Assembly: GCA_016191785.1 (NCBI GenBank)
Contig: JACPVJ010000001.1
Location: 1 to 46,981 of the forward strand
From: Myxococcales bacterium
Lineage (GTDB): Bacteria > Myxococcota_A > Polyangia > Polyangiales > Polyangiaceae
DNA: 46,981 bases
Direction: 5' to 3'
In this document: piece after piece, positions 1 through 7,289 of the stretch
How the letters are laid out: each line of letters starts with the position of its first letter
Position numbering within the stretch: position 1 is the stretch's first letter
Position numbers and translations under genes: made by a program
Notes under the pieces: model-generated
The model's database searches: none
Told to the model about the DNA's origin: nothing
What the model saw: only the letters and a program-made list of their open reading frames with translations

Positions 1-1
1 C

Positions 2-463
2 GGCGCCGCCGGCACCGGCAGTTCGGGTGGCGAAAGCGGCGCGGGGGGCACCGGCGGCACCGGCGGGGTCGGCGCAGGCGGCGCCGGCGGCGCCGGCGGC
101 GCGGGCGGCGGCGGCGGTGCCGGCGGCGGAACCACGCTCCCGAGCTGCAACGCACTCTACGGCAGCCTCGCCGGCGCGCTGCAGGTGTGCGACGCCACCG
201 CCGCGCAGTGCACCCTCGCGGTCGACACCGATCCGAACGATGGGGACGCCGGGCAAACCTGCGGCGCGCTCTGCGCGGGGGGCGGCGGTGAGTGCCTGAA
301 GGCCTTCGACAACGGCGCCGGGCAGTGCGTGCTCGACACGACCGACCCCCGACCCTGCACCGACGCCACGATGAGCGAGGGGATCTGCGTTTGCTCGCGC
401 GGCTGCGGCTCCGGGCCACCCTGCTCGGGCGGCAAGAAGTGCAAGGCCGGCACCTGCGCCTGA
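2..463 (+). CDS. Exported Cys-rich protein with Gly-rich linker (5' truncated)
   Basis: The reading frame is open from the window edge to a TGA at 461-463, giving 153 visible residues. The first about 45 residues are almost only Gly, Ala, Thr and Ser, the low-complexity linker that follows the lipobox in many myxobacterial lipoproteins. The rest is a small domain with about 14 cysteines, including a terminal SGGKKCKAGTC-type segment, which suggests a disulfide-bonded extracytoplasmic domain. The N-terminus lies outside the window, so a signal peptide cannot be confirmed. It is followed by a hairpin and a new promoter, so it ends its own transcription unit. I do not recognise a named family. 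Confidence 0.75.
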   Translation, partial: GAAGTGSSGGESGAGGTGGTGGVGAGGAGGAGGAGGGGGAGGGTTLPSCNALYGSLAGALQVCDATAAQCTLAVDTDPNDGDAGQTCGALCAGGGGECLKAFDNGAGQCVLDTTDPRPCTDATMSEGICVCSRGCGSGPPCSGGKKCKAGTCA

Positions 464-469
464 GGCCCC

Positions 470-496
470 TGCCCGTTTCCACCGGCAGAACGGGCA
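470..496 (+). terminator. Hairpin after the first gene
   Basis: TGCCCGTT (470-477) pairs with AACGGGCA (489-496), an 8-bp perfect stem with an 11-nt loop, 7 nt after the stop codon at 463. No T-tract follows, so a classical intrinsic terminator is not proven. Its position between a stop codon and the next promoter supports a terminator or RNA 3'-end role. Confidence 0.4.
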
Positions 497-513
497 CGGG
501 CGGCGCTTGCCTG

Positions 514-541
514 GCCCGATCCGGATCGGGCGTGTTAGCCT
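514..541 (+). promoter_or_regulatory. Kinase promoter with 18-bp palindromic operator
   Basis: GCCCGATCCGGATCGGGC at 514-531 is a perfect 18-bp palindrome. A -10-like TAGCCT box follows at 536-541, 31 nt before the ATG at 573. The palindrome would occupy the -35/spacer region, where a dimeric repressor or activator commonly binds. The palindrome is directly visible. The -10 assignment and the operator role are inference, and no good -35 hexamer is seen. Confidence 0.45.
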
Positions 542-572
542 TTCTTGGAACGTCAGCCAGCTTGCTTTCGCC

Positions 573-1934
573 ATGAAAGAGACGGAAGCCCTCCCCACGG
601 GAAAGGTCGTCGCCGGTCGGTACCGCGTGCTGCAGCGGCTCGGCGAGGGCGGCATGGGGTCGGTGTACCGCGTCGAGCACGTCCACACCGGGCAGGAGGT
701 GGCGCTGAAGGTCCTGAACGCCAAGATGGTGCAGGACCAGATCGCGCTTGAACGGTTCCGGAGAGAGTCGCGGGCCACGGTGCGCATCCAGAGCGACCAC
801 GTGGTCCAGGTCACCGACGCCGATGTCGCGCCCGAGCTCGGGGGTGCGCCATTTCTGGTGATGGAGCTGCTCCGCGGTCAGAGCTTCGACCAGCTCTTGG
901 CGGGGGCGGCGCTGGCGCCGTCGACGACGCTCACGTACCTGGGTCAGGTCGCGCGCGCCCTCGACAAGGCCCACGGCCTGGGCATCATTCACCGCGACAT
1001 CAAACCCGAGAACCTGTTCTTGACCGAGCGCGAAGACGGGACACCGCTCGTCAAGCTGCTCGACTTCGGGATCGCCAAGCTGACCGATGGCGCGGACCTC
1101 TCTTCGAAGACGGCCACCGGTGCGATCTTCGGCACGCCGCTCTACATGGCGCCGGAGCAGATATTGGGGCAGCCCGACCGCATTTGCCCCCAGACCGACG
1201 TGTGGGCCCTGGGCGTGCTGGCGCATCGCATGTTGACCGGCGCCGAGCCGTGGACGGCGCAGACGCTGCCGCACCTGGTCGCGCAGATCGCCTACGAACC
1301 GATCCCGACTCCCAGCCAGCGCGGCTCGACGCTCGGGCCGGGCTTCGACGGCTGGTTCGCGCGGGCTTGCGCGCGCGAGCCGAGCGAGCGCTTTGGTTCC
1401 GCGTCGGAGGCGATCGTGGCGCTGGCCGCGGCGCTGGGCGTCGAAGGGCTCGCGCTCAGCCAGAGCAGCGCCCTCGACTCGGGCCGACACGTCATCAGAA
1501 CGAATCGGGACATCGCGCTGGCGGAGACCGCGGTGTCTCCCCTGGGGTCGGACACCCTGGCCGCACAGGTCGCGCCCAAGAAGGGCTCGGGCAAGGTGGT
1601 GATGCTGGCTGCGGTGGTGGGCATCGGCGCGCTCCTGGGCATCGGCATCTGGCTGGCGTCGCGCTCGCCGATCCCTTCCAGCGAGCCGCCCGCCGCGGCG
1701 GCCGCGCTGCGAACCTCCGAGCCGACGACCCCGGCGCCGCCGGGCACACCCAGTGTCGAGGTCGCGGTCAGCCCGCCGCCGGTGGCGACGCCCAGCGTCG
1801 CGTCCGACACCCCCACAGCGCCGACCGCGCCCCGGCCCGCCGGCAAGGGCGTGAAGCCGACGGCGGGCGAGACCAAGCCGACACCGAAACCGACGGGCGG
1901 GACAGTCGACCCGCTGGACATGGGAAGGAAATGA
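573..1934 (+). CDS. Transmembrane Ser/Thr protein kinase (PknB-like)
   Basis: Eukaryote-like Hanks kinase of 453 residues that transfers ATP phosphate to Ser/Thr of protein targets. Visible motifs are the P-loop GEGGMGSV (24-31), catalytic Lys46, HRD at 140-142 followed by IKPEN, DFG at 164-166 and APE at 193-195, so it looks active. After the catalytic domain (about 15-290) comes a single membrane helix (about 342-363) and a Pro/Ala/Thr-rich periplasmic tail of about 90 residues without a recognised sensor fold. I chose the ATG at 573 over an in-frame TTG at 507, because the latter lies upstream of the likely -10 box and inside the palindrome region. Its ATGA overlap with the next gene shows translational coupling, and it heads the cluster of exported TPR, Cys-rich and vWA proteins. 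Confidence 0.93.
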   Translation: MKETEALPTGKVVAGRYRVLQRLGEGGMGSVYRVEHVHTGQEVALKVLNAKMVQDQIALERFRRESRATVRIQSDHVVQVTDADVAPELGGAPFLVMELLRGQSFDQLLAGAALAPSTTLTYLGQVARALDKAHGLGIIHRDIKPENLFLTEREDGTPLVKLLDFGIAKLTDGADLSSKTATGAIFGTPLYMAPEQILGQPDRICPQTDVWALGVLAHRMLTGAEPWTAQTLPHLVAQIAYEPIPTPSQRGSTLGPGFDGWFARACAREPSERFGSASEAIVALAAALGVEGLALSQSSALDSGRHVIRTNRDIALAETAVSPLGSDTLAAQVAPKKGSGKVVMLAAVVGIGALLGIGIWLASRSPIPSSEPPAAAAALRTSEPTTPAPPGTPSVEVAVSPPPVATPSVASDTPTAPTAPRPAGKGVKPTAGETKPTPKPTGGTVDPLDMGRK

Positions 1935-2950
1935 TCCGCCTCCGCTCTACGCTCGCGCTCGTGGCGCTCTCGCTCGTGACCTCGGCTGCCTCGGCTCAAG
2001 GCGACGCCGCCGCCGCAGAGCAGCTCTACAAAGAAGGCAAGGCCCTGGTGAAGAAGGGCGACTACGCCGCGGCCTGTCCCAAGCTCGAAGCGAGCTACAG
2101 GCTCGACAAGGGCCTCGGCACGCTCGTGAACCTGGCCGACTGCCACGAGCGGATCGGCAAGCTGGCGTCGGCCTGGGCCGAGTGGAACGAAGCCCACGAC
2201 CTGGCGAAGCGCGACAAGGACGACGTCCGCGCCAAGTTCGCGGCGGAGCGTCGGGACAAGATCGAGCCGAAGCTTCCCAAGCTGCAGATCAACGTGAAAA
2301 ATCCGGTCGACTCGCTGGCGGTGTACCGCGGCGACTCGAAGATCGAGGCCGCGACCTATGGCTCGGCCTTGGCGGTCGACCCGGGCGAGGTCGTGGTCAG
2401 CGTGCGCCGCGGCGACCAAGTGCTGAAGAGCGAGACCGTCACCACCAAGGCCTCCCAAACCGCCAGCGTCGAGCTCGATCTCGCCGCCCTCGACGCCGAG
2501 TTCCCACCCCCAAAGGTCGCGCCACCCCCCGCCACCACGGCGCCGACTCCAGCGCCCGCACCACCTCCGCCCCGGCCACCGCCGCCGTCGGGTTCGCAGA
2601 AGACCATCGGCTTCGTGGTGGGCGGCGTCGGCGTCGTGGCGCTGATCACCGCCGGCGTGCTCGAGGGCATGGCGCTCAGCAAGAAGTCGAAGGCCGACGA
2701 GCCCGATCAGTGTGTGAACGGCTACTGCAGCCCCAACGGCTTCCAGACCGTCGAAGACGCGAAGGACCTGGCCACCATCGGGCAGTGGGTGGGCATCGGC
2801 GGGGTGCTGCTCACCGCCGTGGGCGCCACCCTGGTGTTCACAGCGCCGTCTTCTGCAGAGACCCGGCAAGCCACGCGCCCGGTTCGGGTGCGAGCGGGCG
2901 GGTGGGTCGCCCCCGGGGGCGGCGGGCTTTCCCTGGTCGGGCGCATGTGA
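1931..2950 (+). CDS. Secreted TPR protein with C-terminal two-helix membrane hairpin
   Basis: 339 residues. A signal peptide (MIRLRSTLALVALSLVTSAASAQ) is followed by TPR-like helices (about 25-110; LYKEGKALVKKGDYAAACPK type), a beta-rich stretch resembling PEGA-type domains (about 115-185), and a Pro-rich linker. Two C-terminal hydrophobic helices follow (about 220-240 and 285-305), separated by a loop with a CVNGYC pair. TPR regions usually bind proteins, so this is probably a periplasmic scaffold anchored by its C-terminus. The start ATG overlaps the kinase stop by 4 nt (ATGA), and its own stop overlaps the next start by 1 nt (TGATG), so co-translation with the kinase is very likely. It could carry the signal from the kinase tail to the lipoproteins; that is inference. 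Confidence 0.85.
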   Translation: MIRLRSTLALVALSLVTSAASAQGDAAAAEQLYKEGKALVKKGDYAAACPKLEASYRLDKGLGTLVNLADCHERIGKLASAWAEWNEAHDLAKRDKDDVRAKFAAERRDKIEPKLPKLQINVKNPVDSLAVYRGDSKIEAATYGSALAVDPGEVVVSVRRGDQVLKSETVTTKASQTASVELDLAALDAEFPPPKVAPPPATTAPTPAPAPPPPRPPPPSGSQKTIGFVVGGVGVVALITAGVLEGMALSKKSKADEPDQCVNGYCSPNGFQTVEDAKDLATIGQWVGIGGVLLTAVGATLVFTAPSSAETRQATRPVRVRAGGWVAPGGGGLSLVGRM

Positions 2951-3315
2951 TGGTTGCCCGCGGGCTGGCAGTCCTCGGTGCGCTCGGGTGCGTTCTCGCG
3001 CCCAGCTGCGTGAGCACGCTGGGCTTGGACGAAGAGTACCGATCGGCAGCCAAGCAGCTGTGCGTGTGCGGTGAAGTCAATCAGCTCTACGGCGGCGACG
3101 TTGCCCGCTGCACGGAAGACGTCGAGCGCAGCCTCGAGCGCGTGACCGAGCCGACCCGGGCGGCGTGGATGAAGAAGTACACCTCGGCTTGCACCACCTG
3201 CCCCAAGTCGGCCGACTGCTACTTCACGCCACCGACCTGCGCCCTGGCCGGCCCGTGCCCCGACAACCAGTGCGGCCGCTGCTGCAACCAGCCCGCCACG
3301 GGGGAGTGCACGTGA
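2950..3315 (+). CDS. Short Cys-rich lipoprotein, N-domain paralogue of the knottin-array proteins
   Basis: 121 residues. A signal peptide ends at a probable lipobox LAPSC (Cys20). The mature part contains an LGLDEEY...LC segment and about 15 cysteines, ending in CGRCCNQPATGEC. The LxLDxxY...LC...C layout matches the first about 90 residues of the two larger Cys-rich proteins downstream (3312-4469 and 6023-7201), so I read it as a relative that has the N-terminal domain but no repeat array. ATG overlaps the previous stop by 1 nt. The stop overlaps the next GTG start by 4 nt. Function unknown; probably an outer- or inner-membrane-anchored, disulfide-bonded partner. Confidence 0.8.
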   Translation: MVARGLAVLGALGCVLAPSCVSTLGLDEEYRSAAKQLCVCGEVNQLYGGDVARCTEDVERSLERVTEPTRAAWMKKYTSACTTCPKSADCYFTPPTCALAGPCPDNQCGRCCNQPATGECT

Positions 3316-4469
3316 AACGCACCGCGCTCGCTGTGGCCCTGGCGTCCCTGGTGGCGATGCCGAGCTGCAGCGGGCTGCTCGAGCTCGATGGCTACGCCGA
3401 CGCCACGGCCGAGCTGTGCGACCTGTTCCGCACCTGCTACCAGTTCGACTGTTCCGCGCAGGTGGGCAAGGCGCTGGGCGACGCCGACGCCGCCGAGCGG
3501 TCGACATGGCTGGCAGCGGTCTCGGATCAAGGCTGTCTCGAGCAGTGTTCGTCGGCGCGGCGCTGCCTGAACATCGACCCGGTCTGCTTGGCCGAGGGCG
3601 CGGGGTGCACCCGCACCGAGCAGTGCTGCGGGTTCCTGAACGGGTCTGCCGAGTGTGGCGCCCCGACGGGCGGGGCCACCGTCTGCTGCCGGGCGAAGGG
3701 CGCGACCTGCACGAAGGACGAAGACTGCTGTAACGCCGACTGCGAGCGCGCCACCAGCACCTGTGGTGGCACCGTGTGCGCCAGTGTGGGCGCCTTGTGC
3801 AAGAACGACTTCGACTGCTGCTCGGAGAAGTGCGGCAGCGACAACCGCTGCGAGCCGAACCTCTGCAGCCAAGAGGGCTTTTCCTGCTCGAAACCCGAGG
3901 AATGCTGCGTGGGGCTCTCGTGCACCGCAGGTGTGTGCAGCAAGGGCGATGTGTGCCGCGCCGACGGCGAGGCCTGCGGCGAGCCGGGCGCTCCACCCTG
4001 TTGCGACGCCCGACCGTGTCTGGTGGTCGACGGCCAAGGCCTCTGTCGAGACTGCTTGAAGGCGAACGAGCCCTGCGACCCGAAGGCTCCGAAGTGTTGC
4101 GGGGACCTGTACTGCGATCCATACAAGAAGCTGTGTGGGTCGCGCTGCGTCACGCAGGGCGTCGGTTGCCAGGATGACTTCGAGTGCTGCAGCGGGAAGT
4201 GCGACGCGGGTGCGTGCACGTGCTCGACGGGGTTCTGCGTCGACAACCAGGACTGCTGCGCCGGGCAGTGCATCGGTGGCAGCTGCCAGCTCGACTGCAA
4301 GGTGGGCGACACGTGTCACAGCCCATGCGTCGCAGGGGGTGCGATGAAGGCCGCGTGCTCACCGTGCGTGGCGCAGGTCTGCAAGGACGATCCTTTCTGC
4401 TGCTGCCAAGCCTGGGACGACTTGTGCGTCGCGGAAGCTTTCAAGACCTGTAACAACGCTTGCAATTGA
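3312..4469 (+). CDS. Lipoprotein with eight tandem cystine-knot (knottin)-like repeats, copy 1
   Basis: 385 residues with a GTG start overlapping the previous stop (GTGA). The signal peptide ends at Cys19 (MPSC). Residues about 20-90 form a Cys-containing N-domain. From Cys92 to Cys325 there are eight consecutive units with the six-cysteine order C-x6-C-x5-CC-x3/4-C-x4-9-C; examples are Cys126/133/139/140/144/151, Cys156/163/169/170/174/180 and Cys279/286/292/293/297/302. This spacing is that of inhibitor-cystine-knot peptides. Units 1 and 5 have longer later loops and unit 8 a shorter first loop. Residues 329-385 form a separate Cys-rich end domain (VCKDDPFCCCQAWDDLC). It is followed 10 nt later by the vWA gene. 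Surface binding or inhibition is possible, but no function can be assigned from sequence. Confidence 0.88.
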   Translation: MKRTALAVALASLVAMPSCSGLLELDGYADATAELCDLFRTCYQFDCSAQVGKALGDADAAERSTWLAAVSDQGCLEQCSSARRCLNIDPVCLAEGAGCTRTEQCCGFLNGSAECGAPTGGATVCCRAKGATCTKDEDCCNADCERATSTCGGTVCASVGALCKNDFDCCSEKCGSDNRCEPNLCSQEGFSCSKPEECCVGLSCTAGVCSKGDVCRADGEACGEPGAPPCCDARPCLVVDGQGLCRDCLKANEPCDPKAPKCCGDLYCDPYKKLCGSRCVTQGVGCQDDFECCSGKCDAGACTCSTGFCVDNQDCCAGQCIGGSCQLDCKVGDTCHSPCVAGGAMKAACSPCVAQVCKDDPFCCCQAWDDLCVAEAFKTCNNACN

Positions 4470-4470
4470 C

Positions 4471-4475
4471 GGAGG
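4471..4475 (+). promoter_or_regulatory. Ribosome binding site deciding the vWA start
   Basis: GGAGG at 4471-4475 lies 7 nt before ATG 4483 but only 4 nt before the in-frame GTG 4480. The spacing favours ATG 4483. It is one of few textbook Shine-Dalgarno sites in this window. Confidence 0.6.
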
Positions 4476-4482
4476 CTGGGTG

Positions 4483-5985
4483 ATGAACAAGCTCGCACTG
4501 TCGGTGGTGGTTCTCTCGCTGGGTGCGGGCTGCGGCTCGGCTGAGGCAGACTCGGGCGGCGCCGACGGCGCCGGGGGCAACTCCGGTGGAGGCGGAGGAT
4601 ACGAGACCCCCGAGTCGGAGCTGCCCGCTGACGCGGCCGAGGCGGATCTGGCGGCCAGCCTGCTCAAGGAGCCGGGAGGCGCCTGCGCCACCAGCGGCCC
4701 GCTGACTCCGGTCGCTGTGGCCCTGCTCGACACCCAGGGCATGGCCAGCGTCGGTCGGGCCCGCGAGGTGCTGCAGCGCGAGCCGGCCGAGATCCCCTGG
4801 CCGAGCCGGATCCGCACGAGCGACTTCCTCAACTACTACCGTTTCTCGGTGCCCCCGCCGGCTGATGTCCAAGGGCAGGCGTTCGTCACTGCCCAGGCGA
4901 AGTACCGGCTGCTCTACAACGACGCGAATCCGAGCGGGGTGTTCACCGGGCAGTGGGACGTGGTCATCGCGCTGCAGGCGCTGCCGGCGAAAGACCGCGT
5001 GAAGCACGCCTTCGTCGTGGTCGTGGACACGACGCCGAGCATGGCGGGCGTCGGCCTGGGGCGGGCGAAGGCCGCGCTCGGCGCGCTGCTGAAGAGCGCG
5101 CCCGACGGCGACCACGTGGTGGTCTTGACCAGCGATCCGGAGCAGGACCGGGTGATCGAGGTCGACCTGACGGGCCCCGCCGAGCGCGATCAGGCCCTGG
5201 CTGCGGTGGGCGCGCTGGACTTGGGGACCGAGGCCCCGATCACCGATGCGATCGACCGCGCCTACGAGCTGGCCGAGTACAAGCAGGGCCTGGGCATCCC
5301 GGCTCGCGTGGTGCTGGTCAGCGACGGCGGCGGAGACGTCACCCGGCTGAACGAGACGCGGCTCGCCGCGGGCTCGGCGCCGGGGGCGAGCCCCATCTTG
5401 CTCACCGCCGTGGGCACTGGCTCGTCGAACGCCTTCCGCTCGACGCTCTTGCGCCGGGCCAGCGAGCTCGGCCGCGGGCCTTACGTGTACGTCGATTCCG
5501 AGGACGAGGCCGACCGCATGTTCGGTCAGCGCCTGGCCGAGCTGACGGAGCTCGGGCTGGACGATGTCTCGCTCGAGCTCGAGGCGTCGAGCTTCTTCAC
5601 CGTGCAGCAGGGCGGCGACGGTGAGCCCGCGTCCGAAGGCCCTCGCCCCCAGCGCCTGGCGCCTGGCGGTTCGCTGACCAAGCTGGTCCGGCTGGTGCCC
5701 TGCAAGTTCGGAGGCTGGCCCGACGACGCCGCGTTGAAGGTCACCGCCAAGTTCTCCGGCCAGACCGCCACCTGGTCGGGCAACCTGCACGAGCTCAAGA
5801 AACTGCCGCACGAGCTGGTGGACAAGGCGCTGGCCGTCGACGCCTTCGCCGACGCGCTCCGGGCGCGGGACTCCGACCGCCTCGGCGGAGCAAAAGCGCT
5901 GCTCGAGACCACGCTGAAGGCCGGAGCGGACCCCCAGCTCGCCGAGGTCCAGGGTCTGCTGCTCCGCCATCCGATGACGCCGTGA
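4483..5985 (+). CDS. YfbK-like von Willebrand factor A domain lipoprotein, copy 1
   Basis: 500 residues. The lipoprotein signal ends at GAGC (Cys17), followed by a Gly-rich linker. A YfbK-type N-terminal segment (about 85-150, with RIRTSDFLNYYRF) precedes a vWA domain (about 155-335). The metal-site motif DxSxS appears as D182-T-T-P-S186, so the first Ser is Thr but the Asp and final Ser are kept. ITDAIDRAYELA and VLVSDGG supply the other expected MIDAS loops. vWA domains bind protein ligands, often through a divalent metal. It follows the knottin-array lipoprotein by 13 nt and is probably co-expressed with it, suggesting that the two interact or act together on the cell surface. Confidence 0.88.
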   Translation: MNKLALSVVVLSLGAGCGSAEADSGGADGAGGNSGGGGGYETPESELPADAAEADLAASLLKEPGGACATSGPLTPVAVALLDTQGMASVGRAREVLQREPAEIPWPSRIRTSDFLNYYRFSVPPPADVQGQAFVTAQAKYRLLYNDANPSGVFTGQWDVVIALQALPAKDRVKHAFVVVVDTTPSMAGVGLGRAKAALGALLKSAPDGDHVVVLTSDPEQDRVIEVDLTGPAERDQALAAVGALDLGTEAPITDAIDRAYELAEYKQGLGIPARVVLVSDGGGDVTRLNETRLAAGSAPGASPILLTAVGTGSSNAFRSTLLRRASELGRGPYVYVDSEDEADRMFGQRLAELTELGLDDVSLELEASSFFTVQQGGDGEPASEGPRPQRLAPGGSLTKLVRLVPCKFGGWPDDAALKVTAKFSGQTATWSGNLHELKKLPHELVDKALAVDAFADALRARDSDRLGGAKALLETTLKAGADPQLAEVQGLLLRHPMTP

Positions 5986-6007
5986 GCTGCCTGGGCCGCG
6001 ACTGAGC

Positions 6008-6013
6008 TAGGCT
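6008..6013 (+). promoter_or_regulatory. -10-like box, near-leaderless start
   Basis: TAGGCT at 6008-6013 lies 9 nt before the ATG at 6023, so a transcript starting 7 nt after the box would have almost no leader. There is no Shine-Dalgarno site. No convincing -35 hexamer is seen. It would give copy B of the cassette its own promoter. Confidence 0.35.
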
Positions 6014-6022
6014 GGAGCCCCG

Positions 6023-7201
6023 ATGAGGGTTCGGTTTGTCTTCGCAATGGTCGCGGTCGTGGCACCGGTCGGCTGCGCTTCCCTGCTCGGCGTGAGTGGC
6101 TACACCGACTCGACCGAAGAGCTCTGTCGGCTGCTCGAGCAATGCTACCAGGTCGAGGACTGCCGAGCTCGGCTTGCCCCTCGGCTCGATGCGGCCGGCG
6201 AGACGGAGCGCAGCCAGTGGCTGAGCGCGGTGACCGACCAGGCTTGCCTCGAGCAGTGCAGCGCCGCGCGGCGGTGCCTGAACATCGCGCCCGTCTGCTC
6301 CCCGCAGAGCGCGCCCTGCCAGAGCTCCCAGGAGTGCTGCGGGTTCTTGGGCGGGGTGCGAGCGTGCGGGCCGAGCGGCGCGTGCTGCCTGTCGAAGGGC
6401 GCTTCGTGCGCGTCGCCCGCGGACTGCTGCGACGGGGACTGTAGCAACGGCCACTGCGGCGGCACCCAGTGCTTCCAGCAGGGCGAGCCCTGCCTGAACC
6501 CGTTCGACTGTTGCACCAGCATCTGCGCCGACGGCTTCTGCTCGGAAGGGGTGTGCATCGAGCTCGGCGGCGTGTGCGCGAACAGCGAAGAGTGCTGCGA
6601 AGGCAAATGCCTGGACGGTCGATGCGGTTACGAGCAGTGCCGCACCGCGAACGAGGCCTGCCTGGCCACGACCGAGTGCTGCCAGGGCCTCGAGTGCTTC
6701 GACATCCCGTCGAGCCCGGGCAAGAAGCTGTGCCAGGCAGAGAAACCGTGCGCGCCGCTCGCCTTCCCGTGTCAGGTGAGCGCCGACTGCTGCGCCGGGG
6801 ACAGCAAGCCGCTCGTGTGCGACCCGGCGCAGAAGCTGTGTGGCGAGCCTTGCCTGGCCCAGGGCTCGAGCTGCGTGGGGGACGGCCAGTGCTGCGGCAA
6901 GAAGTGCGAGGCCGGCGTGTGCGCCTGCTCGCAGGATGCGTGCTCCCAGACCGCGGACTGCTGCTCGGGCCAGTGCATCGGCGGGAAGTGCGTCAGCGAC
7001 TGCGGAACCGTCAGCTGCCACGACGAGTGCGTTCCCGGCGGTCCGCTGGGAAGCAAGTGCGCCTCGAGCGTGGCTCCCAAGATCGACCCCGCGTGCATCA
7101 AGCAGGTGTGCGACAAAGACGGATATTGTTGCTGCAAGGACTGGGACCTCACCTGCGTGAAGCTGGCGCTCAGCGAGTGCGGCAAGGCCGCCTGTCAGTG
7201 A
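6023..7201 (+). CDS. Lipoprotein with eight tandem cystine-knot (knottin)-like repeats, copy 2
   Basis: 392 residues. The signal peptide ends at PVGC (Cys18). It has the same plan as the gene at 3312-4469: an N-domain to about residue 91, then eight Cys units starting near Cys92, 122, 150, 178, 206, 243, 277 and 302, then a C-terminal domain (VCDKDGYCCCKDWDLTC). Units 2-4 fit C-x6-C-x5-CC-x3-C-x4-C exactly (for example Cys122/129/135/136/140/145). Units 5 and 6 have long fifth loops, with the insert before the last Cys (FDIPSSPGKKLC in unit 5). The array length is preserved while loop sequences differ between the copies, as expected for a structural scaffold with variable binding faces. Followed by its own vWA gene after an 18-bp palindrome. 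Confidence 0.88.
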   Translation: MRVRFVFAMVAVVAPVGCASLLGVSGYTDSTEELCRLLEQCYQVEDCRARLAPRLDAAGETERSQWLSAVTDQACLEQCSAARRCLNIAPVCSPQSAPCQSSQECCGFLGGVRACGPSGACCLSKGASCASPADCCDGDCSNGHCGGTQCFQQGEPCLNPFDCCTSICADGFCSEGVCIELGGVCANSEECCEGKCLDGRCGYEQCRTANEACLATTECCQGLECFDIPSSPGKKLCQAEKPCAPLAFPCQVSADCCAGDSKPLVCDPAQKLCGEPCLAQGSSCVGDGQCCGKKCEAGVCACSQDACSQTADCCSGQCIGGKCVSDCGTVSCHDECVPGGPLGSKCASSVAPKIDPACIKQVCDKDGYCCCKDWDLTCVKLALSECGKAACQ

Positions 7202-7203
7202 GC

Positions 7204-7221
7204 GCTGGCACATGTGCCAGC
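7204..7221. promoter_or_regulatory. Perfect 18-bp palindrome upstream of second vWA gene
   Basis: GCTGGCACATGTGCCAGC is a perfect inverted repeat with no spacer, starting 3 nt after the stop codon at 7201 and 68 nt before the vWA start at 7290. The lack of a loop favours a dimeric DNA-binding protein site over a terminator hairpin. It is different in sequence from the palindrome at 514-531. Confidence 0.5.
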
Positions 7222-7276
7222 CGAGGACCGGCCGAAGCGCGAAAAGCGAGAGAACGGGCCCCGGCACGCCCCGTGC

Positions 7277-7282
7277 TACGCT
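7277..7282 (+). promoter_or_regulatory. -10-like box, near-leaderless start
   Basis: TACGCT at 7277-7282 ends 7 nt before ATG 7290, so transcription would begin at or next to the start codon. Together with the palindrome at 7204-7221 it suggests independent control of the second vWA gene. Confidence 0.35.
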
Positions 7283-7289
7283 CAGAGTG

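Noticed and set aside
507..572. TTG 507 as start of the first kinase
   Set aside because: It lies upstream of the palindrome and the -10 box, and adds 22 residues not typical for the family. ATG 573 gives the normal N-terminus.
1292..2869. Long open frame on the minus strand opposite the kinase and TPR genes
   Set aside because: It is antisense to genes with clear domains. Its product is a His/Arg/Gly-rich shadow without signal or motif, as is usual with high third-position GC.
7204..7221. Sigma54 promoter from the TGGCAC in the palindrome, and a TGGCAC near 22351, as targets of the NtrC regulator
   Set aside because: Neither has a TTGC-type -12 element at the correct distance. The first is better explained as a symmetric operator.
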